Translations under genes and position numbers: made by a program
The notes under the pieces: model-generated
What the model saw: only the letters and a program-made list of their open reading frames with translations
What the model was told of the DNA's origin: nothing
Databases searched by the model: none
Part shown: piece after piece, positions 33,130 through 43,808 of the stretch
Layout of the letters: every line of letters begins with the position of its first letter
Position numbering within the stretch: the stretch's first letter is position 1
Source: Weissella confusa
Lineage (GTDB): Bacteria > Bacillota > Bacilli > Lactobacillales > Lactobacillaceae
NCBI RefSeq assembly: GCF_004766315.1
Contig: NZ_PVSN01000056.1
Span: 1 to 54,313 of the forward strand
DNA: 54,313 bases
Reading direction: 5' to 3'

Positions 33130-34574
33130 TAGTTAATCCTCTTTTCTACCAAGTTAGATAACCACGTCAACAACGTGATGACAATCAAGTACAAAACGGC
33201 AATCATCAACCAAACCTTGAATCCTTGCAAGTTACGCGCAATGATCAATGTTCCAGTTTGCGTCAATTCGATAATACCGATTGCTGACAAGATTGACGTA
33301 TCCTTCAACGTAATGATGAATTGGTTAATGAAACTTGGAATCGTCAAGCGAATTCCTTGTGGCATCACAACCTTACGCATCGCCTTACCGTATGGCATTC
33401 CCAATGAACGAGCAGCTTCCAATTGACCAGGGTCAACTGACTTAAATCCACCACGCACGAACGCACCAATGTAGGCACCTTCATTCAAAATCAACGTGAT
33501 CACACCAGCCGTAAATGCTGGAATCTTTTGACCCGTTAAGTTAGGAATTCCGATGTAAATAAAGAACGCCAAAACTAGCATTGGTAGACCACGAAAGATG
33601 TAAATAATCGTTGATGAGATACCACGAACCAACTTACTTGGCGCAACACCCATCACACCCAACAAAACACCCCAAATGGCGGCCAAAACGATACCAACAA
33701 CCGTTAGTTGCAACGTCTTAATCAAACCATCCAACAAGGCGGCCTTGTTTTCTTGAATCAATGACCAAATTGATTGGTCGGCAGCTGACTTAGCAGCCGC
33801 GTTTTCCTTGTAGTTGTAACCACCTTCACCAAGGTAACGGTTAACAATCTTATCGTAGGTTCCGTCCTTAACAATCTTGGCATAACCTGCGTTGAACTTC
33901 TTCAACAGCTCAGCGTTATCACCCTTCTTAACACCAAAACCGTACCAGTTTCCATCAGCCGGATCCGTCACGATTTTCATCTTCGTACCTTGTTGAATGG
34001 CATAGGCCATAACCGGTTGATCTTCAAACGCCGCTACTGTGTTACCAATGATAACGTCATTGTACATCGTGTTTGAGTCATTGAAGTACGTAATCTTAAA
34101 GTCGTACTTCTTAGCCATGCGTTGCGCATACATTGCACCGGAACTACCCGTCTTGGCCGCAACCGTCTTCCCCTTCAAGTCATCCAATGAATCGACCTTA
34201 GACTTGTTAGCAACAGCCATGACAATACCACTCTTGTAGTATGGCGTTCCGAAATCAAACGTTTGCTTACGTTCATCAGTAATTGACATACCGGCCAAAA
34301 TACCATCGACTTGACCAGCTTGCACCGCCTGCACACCAGCGTTGAAACTCATTGGCTTCAACGTGTAAGTGAAGTCCTCGCGCTTCGCAATTTCCTTCAG
34401 CATGTCCATATCGATACCACGGTAGTCACCACCTTGAGTTTGGAACTCAAATGGCGGGAATGTCGTATCAGTTGTAATGGTGTAGTGTGATGCAGCCTGT
34501 GCGTTTGGTGCCCCAGCTACTAACCCCATGATTGTCGCAGCTAGTACTACCAAACCTGTCAGCCATTTATGCAT
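33129..34574 (-). CDS. glnP: Fused substrate-binding protein and permease of glutamine-type ABC importer
   Basis: 481 residues in two parts. Residues 1-30 are a signal sequence ending AQA-ASHY; about 31-255 form one periplasmic-binding-protein-like domain ([35 protein letters not shown]). From about 275 comes the permease with roughly five helices and the EAA-type loop [23 protein letters not shown]. Only one binding domain is present, unlike lactococcal GlnP with two. Forms a homodimer with GlnQ. Confidence 0.92.
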   Translation of the reverse strand: MHKWLTGLVVLAATIMGLVAGAPNAQAASHYTITTDTTFPPFEFQTQGGDYRGIDMDMLKEIAKREDFTYTLKPMSFNAGVQAVQAGQVDGILAGMSITDERKQTFDFGTPYYKSGIVMAVANKSKVDSLDDLKGKTVAAKTGSSGAMYAQRMAKKYDFKITYFNDSNTMYNDVIIGNTVAAFEDQPVMAYAIQQGTKMKIVTDPADGNWYGFGVKKGDNAELLKKFNAGYAKIVKDGTYDKIVNRYLGEGGYNYKENAAAKSAADQSIWSLIQENKAALLDGLIKTLQLTVVGIVLAAIWGVLLGVMGVAPSKLVRGISSTIIYIFRGLPMLVLAFFIYIGIPNLTGQKIPAFTAGVITLILNEGAYIGAFVRGGFKSVDPGQLEAARSLGMPYGKAMRKVVMPQGIRLTIPSFINQFIITLKDTSILSAIGIIELTQTGTLIIARNLQGFKVWLMIAVLYLIVITLLTWLSNLVEKRIN

Positions 34575-34664
34575 GACGTATTCCTCCTAAATCACCCTAG
34601 TTCTTCTATATGCTAGTATCTTACTATCATTCCCCAAAAAGATGTTGTGTGATGTCATGTTTCC

Positions 34665-36068
34665 TCACATTACCGATTTACTGGCCGCTGTTCGCCACAC
34701 ATTTACGATAAGTGCGACAAGTGATGCAAACACTGCCACATAAAAGACGACGCGACTCGCATGCAAATAGGTCGCTCCTAATCCGCGGGTAATGTGCTTT
34801 ACACCAGGAAGTTGCGCATATAAGAAATTTGTTGCAAAACTAATTCCAACAGCCATCCCAATTGTGCGGAACAAAGAATTCATTGACCCAGCAACACCGG
34901 CCAGTTTTGGCGAAACTAATCCCATTGTGATTGAATTATTCGGCGTCAATGTAAATGCCATCCCAATCCCATTCACAATAATGGGCCACAGGATGTACCC
35001 TAACTCAACTTGGCCACCGTAAAACGCATAACCAATTTGCGACACTAGCAACATAATCAAGCCAATCGTGACCAAACGTGGGCGCCTTGCAGGGTTTGCA
35101 GCCAAGCGACCAACAAACGGCGACAGCATGAGCATTACCACTGATTGGACAGCGACAATCAGACCACTTTGGCCAGGTGAAAATGGCAAATAATCTTGTA
35201 GGTAGAACGGCAGTAAAATGTTTGAAAACGAATTAACAAACATCGCTAAGAACAGCACACTAGTCGACGTTAAGAACGTCACGTTTCGTAGCACCTGCGG
35301 ATCAATCCAGGGCGATGGTGCAAAGTCATCCTGTAGGAACGACAACGCTGTGACGATACCACCACCAATGAGGAAGACCATTAGATTTGTAAATTGATCC
35401 AAGCCTGGAATTTTAATCCAGCTACTGCTAAACATGAGTACAATACCGATTGAAAAAATCACTTGGCCAACCCAGTTCACACGCGACGCTTGTTCACGAA
35501 TCGCAGCAAGTGATACTTTGGGGCGTGGAAAAGCATTCTTTGCCCACACCATAATCAAGATGGCTACGGGAACGTTCAGCAAAAATATCCAACGCCACGA
35601 CAAGATTGACGTAATTAACCCACCAACTGCTGGTCCAGAAATTGATCCAACCGAAATAAACATCGAGTTATACGCGAGGGCTTTTGAGCGTTCTTTGTCT
35701 GAAAAGTGCTCATTAGCATTCGCCATAACCATCGCCGAACCAATCGCTTGAATAAAACGACCGACTAACACACCCATAAAACTAGGTGCTAATCCCGTTA
35801 GTAACGAACCGATGATAAACACCCATCCCCCAGCACGATAAACGGCATTTTTAGAAAAAACATCCCCTGCATGACCAAACATAACCAGGAAGATGACCGT
35901 CGTAATCAGCCCCACTTGCACAACTTGTGTACTCAATGTCGCGCTGACATCAAACGCTTGCGCCATTCTGGGCAATGCTAGTGTGACACTGGCACCAGAT
36001 AAAGCCGTCACGAAGGAAAACGCCCCTAGAGAAGCCGTAATTGACTGCGTCTTTTGTCCATCTGCCAT
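34665..36068 (-). CDS. MFS transporter, DHA2 (14-TM) drug-exporter family
   Basis: 467 residues with about 14 hydrophobic helices. VFLVMFGHAGDVFSKNAVYRAG is the cytoplasmic loop 2-3 motif A region (degenerate, GHAGD), VGRFIQAIGSAMVMANA is motif B, and SISGPAVGGLITSILSWRWIFLLNVPV is motif C, marking an exporter. ATG at 36068 is preceded by AGGTGA and lies directly after the esterase stop, so the two genes are one transcript. Substrate unknown. Confidence 0.9.
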   Translation of the reverse strand: MADGQKTQSITASLGAFSFVTALSGASVTLALPRMAQAFDVSATLSTQVVQVGLITTVIFLVMFGHAGDVFSKNAVYRAGGWVFIIGSLLTGLAPSFMGVLVGRFIQAIGSAMVMANANEHFSDKERSKALAYNSMFISVGSISGPAVGGLITSILSWRWIFLLNVPVAILIMVWAKNAFPRPKVSLAAIREQASRVNWVGQVIFSIGIVLMFSSSWIKIPGLDQFTNLMVFLIGGGIVTALSFLQDDFAPSPWIDPQVLRNVTFLTSTSVLFLAMFVNSFSNILLPFYLQDYLPFSPGQSGLIVAVQSVVMLMLSPFVGRLAANPARRPRLVTIGLIMLLVSQIGYAFYGGQVELGYILWPIIVNGIGMAFTLTPNNSITMGLVSPKLAGVAGSMNSLFRTIGMAVGISFATNFLYAQLPGVKHITRGLGATYLHASRVVFYVAVFASLVALIVNVWRTAASKSVM

Positions 36069-36070
36069 CA

Positions 36071-36868
36071 CTAATCACCTAATTCTAGAACGCGAGTGAC
36101 AAAGGCAATTGAAGCTGGCAAGGCATCATCCATATAGCCTTCACCATGACGACTACCAGGTAGCACCATTGTTTCGACGCCCACTCCTAAAGTAATCAGG
36201 CGATTCATCAACGTCGCTACTTCTCCAACTGGTACGAGCTCATTCATCGAATTCGCAATAAAGACCGGCTTTGTTGCCGTCGTTAGCCGGTCATAAATTG
36301 TCGCATCGGCATATGCTACTTGACCATTCGCGGTTAAATTATCGACCAACCACTTGTAATAAGCTTGATTGTCGCCATCTTGATCAATGTCTTTTGACTT
36401 CACGTCCGCACCGATAATCAGCTTCTTGCCAACAACGTTAGGATGGTTTGCCATAAAACCGGCCAAATCATTGAGACCAGACCAAGACACAGTCGGTACG
36501 TTTAAGATTTGTGCTGCTTCAAGTGCAATGTTCCCACCTGAAGAAGCGCCCCACATGACCAATTTATCGAGTCGGAATCCAGCATTCTCAACCAACCAAT
36601 TAACCGCCATCACTGCATCTTCACGTTGCGTTGGAAAAATATTCTCGGCCTTCTCGCCATCCGCCAATCGGTAGTTAATGGCTGCGACGCGAAAATTAGC
36701 TGCAACCAATTTTCCAGCTAATTCATCTTCTTTGCGCTTATCACCTTGCCACCAGCCACCACCGTGCACGAGTACGATATCCGCAATCGCATTATCAGGC
36801 GCATAAATATCAAGCTGGTGCATAGCGTCTGTACCATAGCTCAAGTCCTTCTGAATTTTCATAATCAT
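36071..36868 (-). CDS. Alpha/beta hydrolase, esterase/acetyl-hydrolase (BD-FAE/HSL-like)
   Basis: 265 residues. HGGGWWQGDK (about residue 36) is the oxyanion-hole HGGG motif; WGASSGGN (about 108) is the nucleophile elbow; the catalytic His is likely in LPGSRHGEGY near the C-terminus, with Asp/Glu in between. No signal peptide, so cytoplasmic. Start ambiguous between 36868 and 36862 (MKIQ). Co-transcribed with the downstream MFS exporter, which may export a product or a toxic ester; that is inference. Confidence 0.85.
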   Translation of the reverse strand: MIMKIQKDLSYGTDAMHQLDIYAPDNAIADIVLVHGGGWWQGDKRKEDELAGKLVAANFRVAAINYRLADGEKAENIFPTQREDAVMAVNWLVENAGFRLDKLVMWGASSGGNIALEAAQILNVPTVSWSGLNDLAGFMANHPNVVGKKLIIGADVKSKDIDQDGDNQAYYKWLVDNLTANGQVAYADATIYDRLTTATKPVFIANSMNELVPVGEVATLMNRLITLGVGVETMVLPGSRHGEGYMDDALPASIAFVTRVLELGD

Positions 36869-36919
36869 TTACCCCCAGATATACAGTCATTATATCCCTT
36901 TGAATACCGATTACATGCA

Positions 36920-36953
36920 AAAACGAGCCGATATTTGTCATATCAGCTCGTTT
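36920..36953 (-). terminator. Terminator of smpB
   Basis: AAAACGAGC-GATAT pairs with ATATC-GCTCGTTTT on the minus strand with T5 after it, 3 nt beyond the smpB stop. Confidence 0.9.
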
Positions 36954-36956
36954 TCA

Positions 36957-37424
36957 TTATCGGACCTTTAGGCTGCGACGCAAATCGCGGTCTTGATCAC
37001 GCTTTTTAATTGTTTCACGCTTATCGTAGTTGTGCTTACCAGTCGCAACGCCAATCAATACCTTGGCGAAACCGTGCTTCAAGTAAACGCGCAATGGCAC
37101 AATTGTTTTACCTTGTTGTGCCGTTGCTTCACCTAGCGCTTTGATTTCTTTTTTGTGCAACAACAATCGACGACTACGCAAGGGTTCGTGATTGAAACGG
37201 TTACCTTGCTCAAATGGACTAATGTGAACATTGTCCAACCAAGCTTGGCCGTCACGAATTTGAATGAACCCATCCGCAATTGTAATCTTGCTGGCACGAA
37301 CTGACTTGATTTCTGTTCCTGTCAGTTCAATACCGGCTTCATACGTTTCGCCGATAAAGTAGTTGTACTTTGCTTTATTGTTTGTTGCCAATGCACCATC
37401 TGCATTTGACTTCTTCTTGGCCAT
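36957..37424 (-). CDS. smpB: SsrA-binding protein
   Basis: 155 residues. [29 protein letters not shown] is the family start; LLLHKKEI and [18 protein letters not shown] complete it. Binds tmRNA for trans-translation rescue of stalled ribosomes. I take [10 protein letters not shown] (37424), preceded by AGGAGG at ideal spacing; the longer frame is not supported. The tmRNA gene itself is not seen in this window. Confidence 0.95.
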   Translation of the reverse strand: MAKKKSNADGALATNNKAKYNYFIGETYEAGIELTGTEIKSVRASKITIADGFIQIRDGQAWLDNVHISPFEQGNRFNHEPLRSRRLLLHKKEIKALGEATAQQGKTIVPLRVYLKHGFAKVLIGVATGKHNYDKRETIKKRDQDRDLRRSLKVR

Positions 37425-37485
37425 CTTTAACGACCTCCTAAAGCTTTCTGTTGTAAACTCCTGCCACAACTTTGGACACCACTAC

Positions 37486-37576
37486 GTTAAGTCAAAAATT
37501 TTCTGCACGCTTGCAGCGTACCGAGAAATTTTCGTCTTAACTCCGGGTACCCAATTTTCTCGTTTCACGAGAAAAA
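37486..37576. repeat. Structured intergenic spacer between rnr and smpB
   Basis: Inside the 171-nt gap GTTAAG (37486-37491) pairs with CTTAAC (37536-37541), with inner A/T arms and the central ACGCTGCAAGCGT hairpin. GGGTACCC follows, then TTTTCTCG/CGAGAAAA (37555-37575). No convincing T-run, so a terminator function is uncertain; RNA processing or stability control is an alternative. Confidence 0.6.
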
Positions 37577-37595
37577 CGTTGCTCTATGCTCTTGT

Positions 37596-39953
37596 TTAGT
37601 GACGTCCCTTGCGGTTAGTATTCTGGTGCTTTGATTCAGGCTTGCGGTCTGACTTTGCACCGAATGGCTTTCCACCGTTGTGAGTCTTACCACCCTTGCT
37701 TGAGCGGTTGTTCTTGTCGTTGCTACGGCGCTCACCGCGGTTGCGACCACCAAAGGCACCGCGACGGTCCTCTGGCACCTTAATGTCAGTGATTGGAGCA
37801 GCATCTGGATCAACCAAAACGAAGTCCAAAGCTGATTGTTCCTTATCAACACGAATCAAACGTACCTTAACCGGTTGTCCGATTTGGTAGATGTGGTGGA
37901 AACGGCGGCCAATCAAAGCCATGTGCGCTTCATCGTAGACATATTGGTCATCTGTGAAGTTTGACGTGTGAATCAAACCTTCAACCGTGTTCTCCAATGA
38001 AACGAACATACCAAACTTCAAGACACCGTTTACCACTGCCTCGAATTCGTCGCCAACCTTGTCCTCCATGAACTCGGCCTTCTTCATGGCATCCGTATCA
38101 CGTTCAGTATCAACGGCACGACGCTCACGAACCGACGTATCCTCACCAATTTGAGCCAACTTATCACGGTACTTGGCTTGTGCCTCTTCACCCAAACCGT
38201 TCTTCTCGTACCACTTAATCAAACGATGAACCGTCAAATCAGGGTAACGACGAATTGGTGACGTGAAGTGTGTGTAGTATTCAGCACCAATACCAAAGTG
38301 TCCCAATGGTTGGTCTGAGTACTTGGCTTGCTTCATCGTACGCAACATCATGGTTGAAACCATTTGTTCTTCTGGACGACCCAAGAAGAAGTTGTGGATG
38401 GCTTGCAAGTCAGTTGACTTAATGTTTTCTGGGTCAATCTTAACCGGTGCACCAAGGGCCTTCACAAAGTCAACGAAGTTTTGAACACGGTCAGCATCTG
38501 GTGACTCGTGAATACGGTACAAGAATGGCACGTTTGCTTGATCAAAGTGCATAGCAACCGTTTCGTTGGCTGCCAACATGAATGACTCAATCATACGTTC
38601 TGACAAACCACGCTCACGCAATTCGATATCCGTTGGCTTACCCGTTTCATCAACGATAATCTTTGCCTCAGGCGCATCAAATTCGATTGCACCACGTTCC
38701 GTACGCTTAGCGGCCAACGCGTTGTGCAATTGTTCCATTTCCTCAAACATTGGCACAAGGTCACTGTACTCTGAACGCGTTTCTTCATCACCAGCCAAGA
38801 TAGCATTAACTGCCTTGTACGTCATACGAGCGTGTGAACGCATAACTGAGGTGTGCAAACGGTGGTTCACCAAATCACCAGCTGGTGTGAATTCCATTTC
38901 GGCAGACATGGCCAAACGGTCAACACCAGGGTTCAATGACGCAATTCCGTTAGAGATGTTACGTGGCAACATTGGAATGACACGGTCCGTCAAGTAAACT
39001 GACGTACCACGATTGTAAGCTTCCTCATCCAATGGTGTGCCTTCAACAACGTAGTGTGACACGTCGGCAATGTGAACACCCAAGTGGAAGTTTCCATTTG
39101 GCAACTTCCAAACAACAACGGCGTCGTCCAAGTCCTTAGACTCAATGGCGTCAATCGTTACAAGTGGTTGGTCTGTGATATCTTCACGGCCCTCACGCTC
39201 GAAATCTTGCACTTCATCAGGAATCTTGTTTGCTTGTTCCAACACAGCTTCTGGGAAGACGTGTGGCACATCGTGGTTGTACACGATTTGTAGAATGTCG
39301 ACACCAGGATCATCCTTGTATCCGACCTTCTCCGTAATCGCACCCGTGAAGCGCTTTGGTGCAACGGCTGAAGGGTATTGGTCAATTGAGGCCACAACCA
39401 CTTCGCCGTCGGTAGCTGAAACGCCACCTTCCTTAACCAAGAATTCGAATGACGCAAACTTCTTATCCGTCAAACGAATACTTCCAACGTAGCCCTTGTA
39501 TTCTGAACCAAATGTGAACTCACCAACCACGTGCTCACGAGCGTGGGTAATGATTTCAGCAACCTTACCTTCAGGTCCACGACTAGTGTTTGCATCACCC
39601 TTCGTCAATAACTTCACACGAACTTCATCACCTTGAACGGCAAACATCGTGTTATCAGGATTAATAAAGACGTCTTCTTCCTTGTCGTCATAGTGAACAA
39701 AGCCGAAGCCCTTGTCATTAGACTTGAAGACACCAATAATCCCTTCCTTTTCGGCGTCATATTGGAATGCGCCTTCATCATTAACCTTTACCTTACCACC
39801 ACGTTCCAAAGCAGCTAGTGCTTGAACGACCTTCGTAAAGGCGTTGGCATCATCCAAGCGCAAACCATCAGCCAGCGTTTGTGCTGGATAGGCTTGCGTT
39901 GGATTCGCCTTCAAGAACCCAAATAATTGGTCCTGCAAATTTTGTGCGTCCAT
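37596..39953 (-). CDS. rnr: Ribonuclease R
   Basis: 785 residues, 3'-5' exoribonuclease. N-terminal winged-helix and cold-shock domains (GIIGVFKSNDKGFGFVHYDD), the RNB catalytic core with DLDDAVVV and HIADVSHYV (metal-binding Asp cluster, about 255-295), and an S1 domain (EFEAVVNGVLKFGMFVSLENTVEGLIH). The C-terminal 50 residues are a basic, Gly/Asn/Lys/Arg low-complexity tail that should bind RNA. It degrades structured RNA and works with SmpB-tmRNA, matching the secG-rnr-smpB order. Confidence 0.95.
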   Translation of the reverse strand: MDAQNLQDQLFGFLKANPTQAYPAQTLADGLRLDDANAFTKVVQALAALERGGKVKVNDEGAFQYDAEKEGIIGVFKSNDKGFGFVHYDDKEEDVFINPDNTMFAVQGDEVRVKLLTKGDANTSRGPEGKVAEIITHAREHVVGEFTFGSEYKGYVGSIRLTDKKFASFEFLVKEGGVSATDGEVVVASIDQYPSAVAPKRFTGAITEKVGYKDDPGVDILQIVYNHDVPHVFPEAVLEQANKIPDEVQDFEREGREDITDQPLVTIDAIESKDLDDAVVVWKLPNGNFHLGVHIADVSHYVVEGTPLDEEAYNRGTSVYLTDRVIPMLPRNISNGIASLNPGVDRLAMSAEMEFTPAGDLVNHRLHTSVMRSHARMTYKAVNAILAGDEETRSEYSDLVPMFEEMEQLHNALAAKRTERGAIEFDAPEAKIIVDETGKPTDIELRERGLSERMIESFMLAANETVAMHFDQANVPFLYRIHESPDADRVQNFVDFVKALGAPVKIDPENIKSTDLQAIHNFFLGRPEEQMVSTMMLRTMKQAKYSDQPLGHFGIGAEYYTHFTSPIRRYPDLTVHRLIKWYEKNGLGEEAQAKYRDKLAQIGEDTSVRERRAVDTERDTDAMKKAEFMEDKVGDEFEAVVNGVLKFGMFVSLENTVEGLIHTSNFTDDQYVYDEAHMALIGRRFHHIYQIGQPVKVRLIRVDKEQSALDFVLVDPDAAPITDIKVPEDRRGAFGGRNRGERRSNDKNNRSSKGGKTHNGGKPFGAKSDRKPESKHQNTNRKGRH

Positions 39954-39975
39954 TTAAATCTCACTCTTCTTAAAT

Positions 39976-40010
39976 AATCAAAGACCCCTCGTAACAAGTC
40001 ACGAGAGGTC
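39976..40010 (-). terminator. Partial terminator between secG and rnr
   Basis: GACCTCTCGT pairs with ACGAGGGGTC (one wobble) and is followed by TTTGATTATTT. The tail is interrupted, so it may attenuate rather than stop transcription into rnr. Confidence 0.6.
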
Positions 40011-40026
40011 ATAGCGCTGTTAGTGT

Positions 40027-40263
40027 TTAGTGTGAAGAAAGGTAAACTAGTGCCAATCCCAAAATAAACCAGATAGCTCCAAGAATAGCCGTGATTCGTT
40101 GCATCACTGCCTCGAACCCACGTGCCTTTTGCGTTGCGAACAAATCTCCGCCGCCACCTGACAAGGCTGACAAAGCATCTTGTTGCTTCGATGGTTGCAT
40201 CAACACTGCCAAAATAATCAACACACCAACGACAATCATCGCTGTCAACAATACGTTGTACAT
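40027..40263 (-). CDS. secG: Preprotein translocase subunit SecG
   Basis: 78 residues with two membrane helices (LLTAMIVVGVLIILAVLMQ and ITAILGAIWFILGLALVYL) flanking a short polar loop rich in Gly (LSGGGGDLFATQKARGF), the SecG signature. GAGGAGGGC is upstream of the ATG. First gene of the secG-rnr-smpB operon. Confidence 0.94.
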   Translation of the reverse strand: MYNVLLTAMIVVGVLIILAVLMQPSKQQDALSALSGGGGDLFATQKARGFEAVMQRITAILGAIWFILGLALVYLSSH

Positions 40264-40329
40264 GTGGGCGCCCTCCTCTTCATTTTCGTTTAAACGAATT
40301 ACCCCAGCCCTGGGGTTTTATACCTAACT

Positions 40330-40358
40330 AGCATACCATAGGAACCGGCCACTCTCAA
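40330..40358 (-). promoter_or_regulatory. secG operon promoter
   Basis: Minus strand -35 TTGAGA (40358-40353), 17-nt spacer, -10 TATGCT (40335-40330). The leader that follows contains the hairpin CCCCAG/CTGGGG and the palindrome TTCGTTTAAACGAA. Confidence 0.6.
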
Positions 40359-40393
40359 CAAAAAACGAGATATTCGAATTTCGAACATCTCGT
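40359..40393 (-). terminator. Terminator of the 40.4-41.8 kb MFS gene
   Basis: ACGAGATGTTCGAA pairs with TTCGAATATCTCGT (one bulge) on the minus strand, then TTTTTTG. It adjoins the secG promoter. Confidence 0.85.
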
Positions 40394-40407
40394 GAATTTT
40401 TTTAAAA

Positions 40408-41829
40408 TTACTTCGTCGCACGACGCATCAAGACACGATAGAACGTAATGATGAATGCGATGACCAACAAAACGCCGGCAACCGCAAAGGCAACGTGCAT
40501 TCCGAAGACAAAGACTTCAGGGTTGTGCGTTGGATACGTTGTGATTGACTTGCCCAACTTAGCACTCATTGCTGCGTACAAAACTGACGTAACCAATGTT
40601 GTACCAGTAATCATTCCCAAGTTACGTGACAATGCATTCAATGATCCGGCAACACCCAACTTATCTTGGGGTGCGTTTGACATAATCAACGCATTATTTG
40701 GTGATTGGAAGAAGGCCATTCCAAATCCTGAACCAGCCAACAACAAACCAATCAACAACATTGGTGACTCACCATCAACGAAGAACCACGTAAACATTAC
40801 AATCGCCAATACCGTCAAACCAAACAAGGTCACGTACTCACGATCCATCTTGTCAGCCAACGTACCTGACAAAGCGGAGAACACCAGCATAGCTACCGGC
40901 CATAGCAACATGTACATGCCTGATGTACCAGTGCTCAAGCCACGCAAATTCTCAAGGTAGAATGGCATCAAAACATTAATAAAGAAGTTTGTGACGAACA
41001 CTAGGAACGCCGTAATCAAACTGATTGTAAATAGCTTTGATGAGAAAATCGTCAAATCAAGCAATGGCTTCTCAGCATGCAATTCGTGACGAATAAACAA
41101 GATAAACAGAATGATGGCAATGACAATCAAAGCCAATGGCCAAGCTGCCAAGAACCCTTGCACTTGTGCCACATTTAATCCAAGGAACAAAACGGCAACG
41201 AACAAGAACAATGACACAGCACCGAACCAATCAATTTGAGGCGTTACACCCTTCTTTGATGACTTTGGTAGCAAGAACGCACCTGCTACGATAGCAATGA
41301 TACCGATTGGCACGTTAATCCAGAAGATGTATGACCATGACAAGTGTTGTAGCAACAGCCCACCAAGCGCTGGGCCAAGGATTGAACCAAGTGATACCCA
41401 AGCAGCGATGAATGACATCGCACGACCACGTAGGTTTTGTGGTGCAAGTGTCGTCGTAATTCCAAATGAATTACTCATCGTCATTGATGCACCAACGGCT
41501 TGTACAAAACGGGCAAACAACAAAAATGGCAAATCTAAATCAATTCCCGCCAGTACAGAACCGAGTGTGAAAACAATCGTTCCAATTCTAAAAATCTTAA
41601 TCTTACCGAGTTGATCACCCAAGTTACCAAACAAAGCCAACAATCCAGAAATAACAATCAAATAAATTGAGACCGTCCACGTTGCTTGATTCATTGGGAT
41701 ATTCATCTCTTTTGACATAACAGGCAATGCAATATTAACAATTGACGCGTCCAAGGTGCTCATAAATGTGAACAACCCAACTGCTGTCATTGATAACCAT
41801 AGCTTCAAACCGTTTTGACTCTCTTGCAT
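40408..41829 (-). CDS. MFS transporter, DHA2 (14-TM) family, EmrB/QacA-like
   Basis: 473 residues with about 14 helices. TFMSTLDASIVNIALPVM is the D1 motif of DHA2 exporters, LFGNLGDQLGKIKIFRIG motif A, LFARFVQAVGASMTMSNS motif B, and GSILGPALGGLLLQHLSWSYIFWINVPIG motif C. Better matched to the family than the MFS at 34.7 kb. Monocistronic with its own terminator; substrate unknown. Confidence 0.93.
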   Translation of the reverse strand: MQESQNGLKLWLSMTAVGLFTFMSTLDASIVNIALPVMSKEMNIPMNQATWTVSIYLIVISGLLALFGNLGDQLGKIKIFRIGTIVFTLGSVLAGIDLDLPFLLFARFVQAVGASMTMSNSFGITTTLAPQNLRGRAMSFIAAWVSLGSILGPALGGLLLQHLSWSYIFWINVPIGIIAIVAGAFLLPKSSKKGVTPQIDWFGAVSLFLFVAVLFLGLNVAQVQGFLAAWPLALIVIAIILFILFIRHELHAEKPLLDLTIFSSKLFTISLITAFLVFVTNFFINVLMPFYLENLRGLSTGTSGMYMLLWPVAMLVFSALSGTLADKMDREYVTLFGLTVLAIVMFTWFFVDGESPMLLIGLLLAGSGFGMAFFQSPNNALIMSNAPQDKLGVAGSLNALSRNLGMITGTTLVTSVLYAAMSAKLGKSITTYPTHNPEVFVFGMHVAFAVAGVLLVIAFIITFYRVLMRRATK

Positions 41830-41910
41830 GATATCCTTACTTCCTTATCTTTTATCAACAGTTAGTATAGCACCCTGACAAATCAATGGCAGAATTTAGG
41901 ACTCCAAAAC

Positions 41911-41950
41911 AAAAAAGACGAAACCAAATCTTGCGAATTGGTTTCGTCTT
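41911..41950 (-). terminator. Terminator of eno
   Basis: Minus strand AAGACGAAACCAA pairs perfectly with TTGGTTTCGTCTT and continues into TTTTTTG. Confidence 0.92.
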
Positions 41951-41983
41951 TAATTAATCTATCAAATTGACAGATGCTAGTGA

Positions 41984-43351
<1,368 letters not shown>

Positions 43352-43490
43352 TTACTTATTTTAAAAGTATAGTTATCTGGGAATATCCCTTGTCATATAT
43401 TGTAACATAATTCACACGTTATGTTGCATTTAATCGGCTTTCTTGCGTTTTGTTTGAACCGTCTGTGAAACGCTATCTTGCCGGAACAAC

Positions 43491-43521
43491 AAAAAGCACG
43501 CCCCACATGAGACGTGCTTTT
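43491..43521 (-). terminator. Terminator of the 65-residue protein gene
   Basis: AAAAGCACG pairs with CGTGCTTTT around a 12-nt loop, then TTGTT, 6 nt beyond the stop at 43527. Confidence 0.78.
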
Positions 43522-43526
43522 AGATT

Positions 43527-43724
43527 TTACCAGTGTTCACGAACAGCTGCGATTTCTGATTCGTTCACCGCATAACGGACCTTGCGACCACCAGCATTGT
43601 GTGATCCCAAAATCATACCTTCTGCTTCCCCGTTAATTTCATTCAAAATGAATGACTCCCCTGACGTTAGGTAGACCTTTACAAAGCTACCATCAGACAA
43701 AATCTTTTCCATGAACTTAAACAT
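43527..43724 (-). CDS. Unrecognised 65-residue protein
   Basis: Start chosen at MFKFMEKILSDG (43724), which has AGGGGG 10 nt upstream; the frame extends 12 codons further but without an SD. Small, soluble; the strand-rich pattern (SFVKVYLTSGESFILNEI, EGMILGSHNAGGRKVRYAVNESEI) looks like a small beta barrel. Not recognised. It lies between eno and tpiA with its own terminator. Confidence 0.7.
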   Translation of the reverse strand: MFKFMEKILSDGSFVKVYLTSGESFILNEINGEAEGMILGSHNAGGRKVRYAVNESEIAAVREHW

Positions 43725-43808
43725 GTGTCGATATCCCCCTATTACATATACTATTATCAACTCTACTCTGATAGTATATCGGGCAACTTCGACAAAACTA
43801 CGATGCTT

